From NCBI GenBank assembly GCA_024239055.1, contig JANBVJ010000001.1:504580-568579 (forward strand): a DNA stretch of 64,000 nucleotides. The letters run 5' to 3'. This DNA comes from Patescibacteria group bacterium. Lineage in GTDB: Bacteria; Patescibacteria; Paceibacteria; Paceibacterales; UBA10102. The notes under the pieces were generated by a model, which was not told the DNA's origin, made no database searches, and saw nothing but the letters and a program-made list of their open reading frames with translations. Positions 58,488 through 64,000 of the stretch are shown one piece after another. The position numbers were made by a program, and so were the translations under genes. Every line of letters starts with the position of its first letter. Position 1 is the first letter of the stretch.

Positions 58488-60524
58488 ATGACTAAAGCGG
58501 AAGCTCAGATAAGAATTACTAAACTAAGAGAGGTGATTGACCATCACAGGTATCTTTATCTTGTCTTAGATAAGTCTGAGATTTCAGATGCGGCACACGA
58601 TTCCTTAAAACATGAATTGGCTCAATTAGAGCAGGAGTACCCTGATTTAATTACCCCTGACTCTCCTACTCAGCGGGTTGGAGGAAAGGCATTGGAGAAG
58701 TTCCAGAAAATCTCTCATAAAACCCCCATGCTTTCCATCGAGGATGTGTTTGGAAAAGAAGAGGTTGATAGTTGGGAGGAGTATCTTTCTCGTCTTGAGA
58801 AAGACGTATCTTTTCAGTATTTTGGAGAGGTGAAGATAGATGGATTGGCAGTAAGCTTAAGATATAAAAATGGAATATTGAATCTTGCCGCAACACGCGG
58901 AAACGGTGTTATTGGAGAAGATGTAACTCAGAATATAAAGACTATAGAAAGTATTCCTCTGAATCTTACAATACATAATAAAATGCCTACTCCTGGAATT
59001 CAGAAAAAGGCAGAGGAGTTACTAAAATCAGGTGGGATTGAGATAAGAGGGGAGGTTTATATGGAGCTTAAGGACTTTGAGAGGTTTAACAAAGAGCGCA
59101 AGAAAAAGGGTGAGTCAGAATATGCAAATCCCAGGAATCTTGCTGCGGGTTCCATACGGCAACTAAATTCCAAACTGACTGCTCTTCGTCCCCTTCGGTT
59201 TATTGCCTATGGCATAGCAACAGACATTGGGCAAGAAACTCATGCGCAAGAGCACGATATTATGAAGGCTCTTGGATTTAAGACTGATAATACGGCAAAA
59301 GTATTGCATAACATACCCTCAGTTCTTTCTTACTGGGAGGATATTAAGAAAAAAAGAGATACCCTGCTTTTTCAGATAGACGGAGTAGTTATTTCAGTGA
59401 ACGAGAATAATGTCTTTGAACGTTTAGGCGTTGCAGGAAAAGGGTATCGCGGGATGCGAGCCTTAAAGTTTTCTGGCAAGCAGACAACGACTAAGATTTT
59501 GGATATACGATTACAGGTAGGAAGAACAGGGGCTGTAACCCCAGTAGCTTCTTTAGCGCCAGTACAGGTTGGTGGAGTGACCATCTCACATGCGACGCTT
59601 CATAATGCGCAAGAGATAGCACGTCTTGGCGTAAAGATAGGAGATACAGTTATCGTTGAGCGTGCAGGAGATGTTATCCCTCGTGTTGTTGAAGTGGTGA
59701 AAGATTTAAGGACTGGGAAGGAGAAGACATTTCATATGCCTCTTAACTGTCCTGTATGTGGAGTAAAACTTGTACGGCCGGGTAAGGAGAAGATATGGCG
59801 GTGTCCTAATAAGGAGTGTCGGGCAAAAAAGAAAGAGTTTTTGCGTAACTTTGTTTCCAGGAAGGCATTTGATATTGAGGGGTTAGGACCTAAGATTCTA
59901 GAACGGTTAATGGAGGAGAACCTTGTATCCCTACCCTCTGACATCTTTGAGCTCTCAGAAGGGGATTTGACGCCATTAGAGCGCTTTGCTGAAACCTCTT
60001 CTGCTAATCTCATTGAATCTATTGCACAAGCAAAGAAGATATCTTTGGAAGCCTTTATTTATAGTCTTGGAATACGTCATGTAGGAGAAGAAACAGCGCA
60101 AGAGTTAGCTTTTTACTTTGGGTCATTAAAAGCTCTTAAAAAGGCATCTAAAGAGGAATTAAAGGCTGTTGAAGATATTGGAGATATAACAGCAGAGAAG
60201 ATTTTCTCATGGTTTAATTCAAAGACTAATATAGAGCTTGTTAAGCGTTTATTATTATCTGGAGTGAAGATTATAAATCCAAAGAAGCGTCCTGTAGGTG
60301 CACTGCAGGGTAAGACCTTTGTATTAACCGGTTCTCTTGACTCTCTTTCAAGAGATGAAGCAAAAGAGCGTATTAAAAGTAAAGGAGGTAAAACAGCAGA
60401 ATCTGTTTCTTTAAATACTGATTATGTGGTATCAGGTAAGGATTCTGGGTCTAAACTTGAAAGAGCAAAAGAACTCGGAGTGCGAGTTTTAACAGAAAAG
60501 GAATTTATTAAACTTCTCAGATAA
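58488..60524 (+). CDS. ligA: NAD-dependent DNA ligase LigA
   Basis: LigA seals nicks using NAD. The 678 residues have the Ia domain (HHRYLYLVLDKSEISDAAHDSL), the adenylation motif EVKIDGLAVSLRYKNG with catalytic Lys, GEVYME, the OB fold (KFSGKQTTTKILDIRLQVGRTGAVTP), the four-Cys zinc finger (CPVCG...CPNKEC), HhH repeats and a C-terminal BRCT (GKTFVLTGSLDSLSRDEAKERI). Full length for the family. One base separates it from the SEDS-family gene. Confidence 0.97.
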   Translation: MTKAEAQIRITKLREVIDHHRYLYLVLDKSEISDAAHDSLKHELAQLEQEYPDLITPDSPTQRVGGKALEKFQKISHKTPMLSIEDVFGKEEVDSWEEYLSRLEKDVSFQYFGEVKIDGLAVSLRYKNGILNLAATRGNGVIGEDVTQNIKTIESIPLNLTIHNKMPTPGIQKKAEELLKSGGIEIRGEVYMELKDFERFNKERKKKGESEYANPRNLAAGSIRQLNSKLTALRPLRFIAYGIATDIGQETHAQEHDIMKALGFKTDNTAKVLHNIPSVLSYWEDIKKKRDTLLFQIDGVVISVNENNVFERLGVAGKGYRGMRALKFSGKQTTTKILDIRLQVGRTGAVTPVASLAPVQVGGVTISHATLHNAQEIARLGVKIGDTVIVERAGDVIPRVVEVVKDLRTGKEKTFHMPLNCPVCGVKLVRPGKEKIWRCPNKECRAKKKEFLRNFVSRKAFDIEGLGPKILERLMEENLVSLPSDIFELSEGDLTPLERFAETSSANLIESIAQAKKISLEAFIYSLGIRHVGEETAQELAFYFGSLKALKKASKEELKAVEDIGDITAEKIFSWFNSKTNIELVKRLLLSGVKIINPKKRPVGALQGKTFVLTGSLDSLSRDEAKERIKSKGGKTAESVSLNTDYVVSGKDSGSKLERAKELGVRVLTEKEFIKLLR

Positions 60525-60525
60525 T

Positions 60526-61617
60526 ATGGGGATTACTGGACATCTAAAGCGTCTTGATTGGGTGCTGATTGCTTCTTCCTTGCTTTTGGTTGGAATGGGT
60601 CTACTTTCCATTTTTAGCTCGTCTATAGGCAGGGGAGATTTTTCAAACTTCTCAAAACAACTTATATTCGTTGGAGTAGGATTTTCTATTATGCTCCTGC
60701 TTTCTTTTATTGATTACAGGCTGATTCGAAATGATCCATACTTTATTTTATTTTTGTATGGAACAGGAGTGGTAGCTCTTATTGGACTGCTTTTGTTTGC
60801 ACCAGAAATTAGGGGAGTAAAAGGGTGGTACCGGATAGGGGAGATAACTATAGACCCTATTGAGTATATAAAGATTGTATTGGTAATTTTATTAGCTCGT
60901 TTCTTTGCCTCGCGTCATGTGGAGGTATACAGACTTCGCAATATTATATTTTCAGCTATCTATTTTGTACCTCCAATTCTACTTGTATTTCTACAGCCAG
61001 ATCTTGGAGCTGCCGTTCTCCTTCTGATTCTATGGGTTGTTATGTTATTGGTAGCTGGTATGAAGCTTAAACATTTCTTTGCATTAGTTATTGCAGGTTT
61101 GTTAGTTTTTTCTCTTGGCTGGACATTTATATTGCAGGATTATCAAAAAGACCGTCTTATAAGTTTTGTGGAACCTGAACTAGATCCTTTGGGAACTGGT
61201 TGGAGTCAGCAGCAGTCACGCATTGCCATTGGTTCAGGAGGATTGATTGGCCAGGGAATTGGAGGAGGTACACAGACCCAATATGGATTCTTATCAGAAC
61301 CCCATACCGATTTTATCTTTGCCGCTATAGCAGAAGAACTGGGTCTGGTGGGTATTATGTCAATGTTTTTCCTCTTACTTCTTGTGATATGGCGTATCAT
61401 TAAAATTGGTTTGGATGCCAATACTAATTTTGCTAAGCTCTTTGCTGCTGGATTTGCAACATTATTTATCGTAGAAGCCACTATAAATATCGGCATGAAT
61501 CTTGGGTTTCTTCCTATTATAGGTTTACCTTTGCCATTTGTAAGTTATGGAGGTTCAATTATCATTATGACCTCAATTGGCTTTGGAATATTGCAGAGTA
61601 TTAAGACTCATTCTTAA
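60526..61617 (+). CDS. SEDS-family peptidoglycan glycosyltransferase (RodA/FtsW)
   Basis: 363 residues with ten membrane helices. SEDS motifs: IRGVKGWYRIGEITIDPIEYIKI, DLGAAVLLLILW, IGSGGLIGQGIGGGTQTQYGFLSEPHTDFIFAAIAEELG and LPLPFVSYGGS. The catalytic Asp in the EPHTDFIF loop is present. It polymerises lipid II; the rod (RodA) versus division (FtsW) assignment cannot be decided here, although RodA is favoured by length. It is in an operon with ligA. Confidence 0.92.
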   Translation: MGITGHLKRLDWVLIASSLLLVGMGLLSIFSSSIGRGDFSNFSKQLIFVGVGFSIMLLLSFIDYRLIRNDPYFILFLYGTGVVALIGLLLFAPEIRGVKGWYRIGEITIDPIEYIKIVLVILLARFFASRHVEVYRLRNIIFSAIYFVPPILLVFLQPDLGAAVLLLILWVVMLLVAGMKLKHFFALVIAGLLVFSLGWTFILQDYQKDRLISFVEPELDPLGTGWSQQQSRIAIGSGGLIGQGIGGGTQTQYGFLSEPHTDFIFAAIAEELGLVGIMSMFFLLLLVIWRIIKIGLDANTNFAKLFAAGFATLFIVEATINIGMNLGFLPIIGLPLPFVSYGGSIIIMTSIGFGILQSIKTHS

Positions 61618-61740
61618 CGATATATATAGGTATAAAAATTCTTGTATAACGGATACGAAAAAGATTTTTGTATATCGTATGTGTATAAGAGTGTTTGAAC
61701 CTATCGGATTAGCCTTAAATTGAGTGTATCGGTTATCCAC

Positions 61741-61764
61741 AACCCCCTATTGACGGGGGTTTTT
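61741..61764 (+). terminator. Intrinsic terminator after the ligA-SEDS operon
   Basis: AACCCCC/GGGGGTT stem, 7-base loop TATTGAC, TTT tail. Confidence 0.8.
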
Positions 61765-61831
61765 GAGTATCGGATAATTAAGTAATGTATTAAGGGTGTT
61801 TAATACAATAAAACAACCAATTCTTTTTAAA

Positions 61832-61905
61832 CGAAAACCCCCCAGAATTTGCCCTCGAACATGTGGTGTGTGCGAGCCCAAAGACAATTTTCTAAAGGGT
61901 TTTCG
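61832..61905 (+). promoter_or_regulatory. Structured leader hairpin before the giant HTH-membrane protein
   Basis: A perfect 9-bp outer stem CGAAAACCC/GGGTTTTCG encloses GAATTT/AATTTTC (one bulge) and a CTCG/CGAG inner stem with a 15-base loop. It ends 44 bases before the ATG and looks like a cis-acting regulatory RNA element. Confidence 0.55.
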
Positions 61906-61949
61906 CGTTCATTGTAAGTTGAGATGAGATGGTTGTCAAGTTAATAAAT

Positions 61950-64000
61950 ATGCCAAAGTTTATCTCATTACAGCAAGCAACTGAGTACTGTGACTATACA
62001 CAAGAGTACTTAAGTTTACGAGCTCGTCAGAAAAAACTTAAGGCAAGAAAGATTGGGAGAAACTGGGTTACCACAATAGAATGGCTCCAAGAATACGTAG
62101 AGTCAGTAGAGGGAAAATTGCCAGAATCGACTGTTGTGTATGAATTCATCTCTCTTGAGCAAGCAACCGAGTACTGTGATTATACACAAGAATACCTAAG
62201 TTTACGTGCTCGTCAAAAGAAGCTTAAGGCACAGAAGATTGGAAGGAACTGGGTTACCACAAAAGAATGGCTAAAAGAGTATGTAGAGTCAATCGACGGG
62301 TACAACAGGAATATAAAGAAAGTAGCTTCTCAACCAAGGCGGGTGGAGCATGTATCTCCTCTTCCATTTGAGACGGAGTTTAAAGAGATTGTAAAGAAGC
62401 CAATACGATTTCCTTCATTCAAGCTTGCGGGAGTCGTTGCTCTTCTTTTATTGTTTGTATTCACTGGAGCCTTTGGAAAAGAAGGTATTCTATCACTCCT
62501 TGAGAAGATAGATGAAGAGGTGCAAGAGTTTTCACAAGCAGTTGATAATAGAATCATAACAGCTCTTGAGTTTGATTATACAATTGCTCTTAAGCAGACA
62601 GCGGCGGTAGCAGTGGGAGGAGCTGAGACTCTTGGAGAAGGATTTATATATAGTGCTCAGAATCCAGCTGCAGTTGGAGAGATTACTAGTGAATATATTA
62701 ATTGGTTGCAGACAAGTATTATTGAACTTCCAAGAGAAGTTTCAAGGACGTATGTATCTTTTGATGGAAAAGTTGCAAAAGGAATTGAAACAGATGTTCA
62801 ATCTATTTCTGAATTTGGAAATTCAATAAAAAATAGGATACAGAATGGTATTCGTTCTATTGTTTCAATACCTCAAAATATCTTTAGTAATATAACTATT
62901 GGAACTGAAGAAGTACTAGTAGTTCAAGAACAACCACCAGTAGAGAAAGAAGTAGTAGAGGTAGTCAAAGAAGTAGAGGTAGAACGCATTGTACAGATAC
63001 AACAGGTAAAAGAGATAGTAACTGAGGTAAGAACCATAGATTCAGCAGCCCTTACCAGTATTCAAGCTCAACTCTCCACTGTTCTAGCCTGGAAGACAGA
63101 TATTGACAACCTAAAGCTCCTTACAGCCAAACTACAAGCCACACCTCCTACTGCTACACAGACAGCTGCCGCAGTCTACCCAGTGTACGTAGGTTCAGTA
63201 GGCCTTCAGGTAGGAGGGAACGGTAACTTTGACAGCCTTGGAGTCTCAGGGTCAGCGGGTATCAGAGACCTTGGTGTAGGAAGGTCAGCTACCTTTGGAA
63301 ACAACTCTTCTGACGTCTTCACTGTAAACTCTACAGCTACCTTTGCTTCTTCTGTCACCATAAGCGCGGCAACTACGCTCTCCAGCCTAAATGTGTCTGG
63401 AAACACCATATTAGGAGATGACGCCGCAGACACGTTAACCATCAACGCTTCTATTGCCTCTCTCACTGCTCAGGCAACAGACTTTGACATTAAAGACAAC
63501 ACAGCCTCTTCCTTTACCATTTCTGAAGCTGCAAACGACTATATTAATATTACAACCACTGATGATTCAGAGACCCTTATATTCGGCAATGCTGCGACCA
63601 ACCCCTCATACTCTTTCTTGGGTACAGGTACGCTGACCGTATCTGGAGGAGGTTCTTTAACAGGCACGTGGTCAGACTTAGGCACGGTAACCACCATAGA
63701 CATTGACGGAGGTACCATTGACACGGCAGTCATTGGAGGAGTAACACCGGCTGTCGGTACCTTTACTACGCTAGCGGGAACAACTTCTGTCGTGGCAGCC
63801 TCAGACATTACGATTACCAGCGGTAGTATTATATCTGCGAGTGCTGCTATTTCTTTTGGAGACGAAAACCTTACCACCACAGGCACATTAGCTTCAGGTG
63901 CTTTAACAGTAACGGGATCTGGTAGTGTTACTACCTCAATGACAGCGGCTTCTCTATTAGCTGCATCTAATGACTCTGGTGCCATTGGCGCTGCGGCAAC
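61950..64000 (+). CDS. Giant membrane protein with two N-terminal excisionase-type HTH domains, 3'-truncated
   Basis: The frame is open to the right edge (683 codons, no stop). Residues ~4-52 and ~66-113 are two near-identical HTH_17/excisionase-like domains (ISLQQATEYCDYTQEYLSLR, RKIGRNWVTTIEWLQEYV). One membrane helix follows (about 155-172, KLAGVVALLLLFVFTGAFG), then a coiled-coil/basic linker (VVEVVKEVEVERIVQIQQV) and, from residue ~400, a long Thr/Ser/Gly/Ala-rich repetitive beta region (VSGSAGI, TFASSVTISAATTLSSLNVSGNTI). Codon use turns GC-richer at ~62990. Cytoplasmic HTHs on a surface protein are unusual. Confidence 0.7.
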   Translation, partial: MPKFISLQQATEYCDYTQEYLSLRARQKKLKARKIGRNWVTTIEWLQEYVESVEGKLPESTVVYEFISLEQATEYCDYTQEYLSLRARQKKLKAQKIGRNWVTTKEWLKEYVESIDGYNRNIKKVASQPRRVEHVSPLPFETEFKEIVKKPIRFPSFKLAGVVALLLLFVFTGAFGKEGILSLLEKIDEEVQEFSQAVDNRIITALEFDYTIALKQTAAVAVGGAETLGEGFIYSAQNPAAVGEITSEYINWLQTSIIELPREVSRTYVSFDGKVAKGIETDVQSISEFGNSIKNRIQNGIRSIVSIPQNIFSNITIGTEEVLVVQEQPPVEKEVVEVVKEVEVERIVQIQQVKEIVTEVRTIDSAALTSIQAQLSTVLAWKTDIDNLKLLTAKLQATPPTATQTAAAVYPVYVGSVGLQVGGNGNFDSLGVSGSAGIRDLGVGRSATFGNNSSDVFTVNSTATFASSVTISAATTLSSLNVSGNTILGDDAADTLTINASIASLTAQATDFDIKDNTASSFTISEAANDYINITTTDDSETLIFGNAATNPSYSFLGTGTLTVSGGGSLTGTWSDLGTVTTIDIDGGTIDTAVIGGVTPAVGTFTTLAGTTSVVAASDITITSGSIISASAAISFGDENLTTTGTLASGALTVTGSGSVTTSMTAASLLAASNDSGAIGAAA

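Larger units (their letters stand above)
61618..61949 (+). other. 332-base gene-free leader/intergenic region
   Basis: Holds the terminator at 61741, three TATCGG words (61702, 61727, 61768), an ATACGA/TCGTAT inverted repeat around 61656-61680, a DnaA-box-like TTATCCACA (61733-61741) and a large hairpin at 61832-61905. No coding frame. Confidence 0.7.

Noticed and set aside
61733..61741. DnaA box TTATCCACA (also 8664-8672) as a replication origin
   Set aside because: Two perfect 9-mers are close to chance expectation in 64 kb, and there is no cluster, dnaA or dnaN nearby.

Overview
The window reads as part of a small-genome, AT-leaning Patescibacteria/CPR (Parcubacteria-like) chromosome. Three things point this way. 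Housekeeping proteins are compact: IF-2 lacks its N-terminal extension and ValS lacks its C-terminal coiled coil. Most promoters sit so close to the start codon that the mRNAs should be leaderless. Three clusters of type IV pilus and surface-protein genes dominate the accessory content. Genes are tightly packed, with many 1-14 base overlaps, and 18 tRNA genes are scattered singly or in small groups, often touching coding regions. No rRNA, CRISPR array, IS element or prophage was seen.

Layout. 1-3415: end of a pilus accessory operon (PilX-like protein, pilM, pilN, pilO, small membrane protein). 3461-7033: translation block (tRNAs, a Nudix gene, a DUF4446-like gene, infB, rbfA). 7286-8581: a GC-rich thymidylate-kinase-like gene and a secreted 3D-domain protein. 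8777-12287: nrdR, nrdJ and a coupled membrane transporter-like gene. 12320-16970: minus-strand block with six tRNAs, rplS, an RluA-family synthase, ftsH and an orphan GC-rich gene. 17091-22172: lamin-tail surface protein, rpsA, MBL-fold protein, small membrane protein, gyrA. 22226-26128: a large surface protein ending in a VirB2/TrbC-like domain plus two small VirB2-like pilins. 26206-34851: hsp20, prsW, valS, tsaD, a glycosyltransferase, recG and tRNAs. 34853-37997: methyltransferase, then a reverse transcriptase with an XRE regulator and a long structured noncoding region, then comFC. 38010-48735: main type IV pilus assembly cluster (second pilMNO, pilB, truncated response regulator, pilT, pilC, three pilins, pilD). 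48756-58432: two giant surface proteins and four minor pilins. 58488-64000: ligA, a SEDS-family protein and the start of a giant membrane protein with a double HTH N-terminus.

How it works together. The pilus genes form one machine: PilB extends, PilT retracts, PilC is the platform, PilM/N/O align it, PilD processes the pilins, and a PKD/Ig-rich adhesin is co-transcribed with the minor pilins as a likely tip complex. This fits a cell that lives attached to a host. nrdR-nrdJ plus the coupled membrane gene suggests B12-dependent dNTP synthesis from salvaged cofactor. The most unusual locus is 35571-37401. A consensus promoter there drives about 500 nt of noncoding, highly structured RNA, followed by an XRE gene overlapping a retron-like reverse transcriptase. 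It resembles a retron or other RT-based defence unit but matches none that I can name with certainty.
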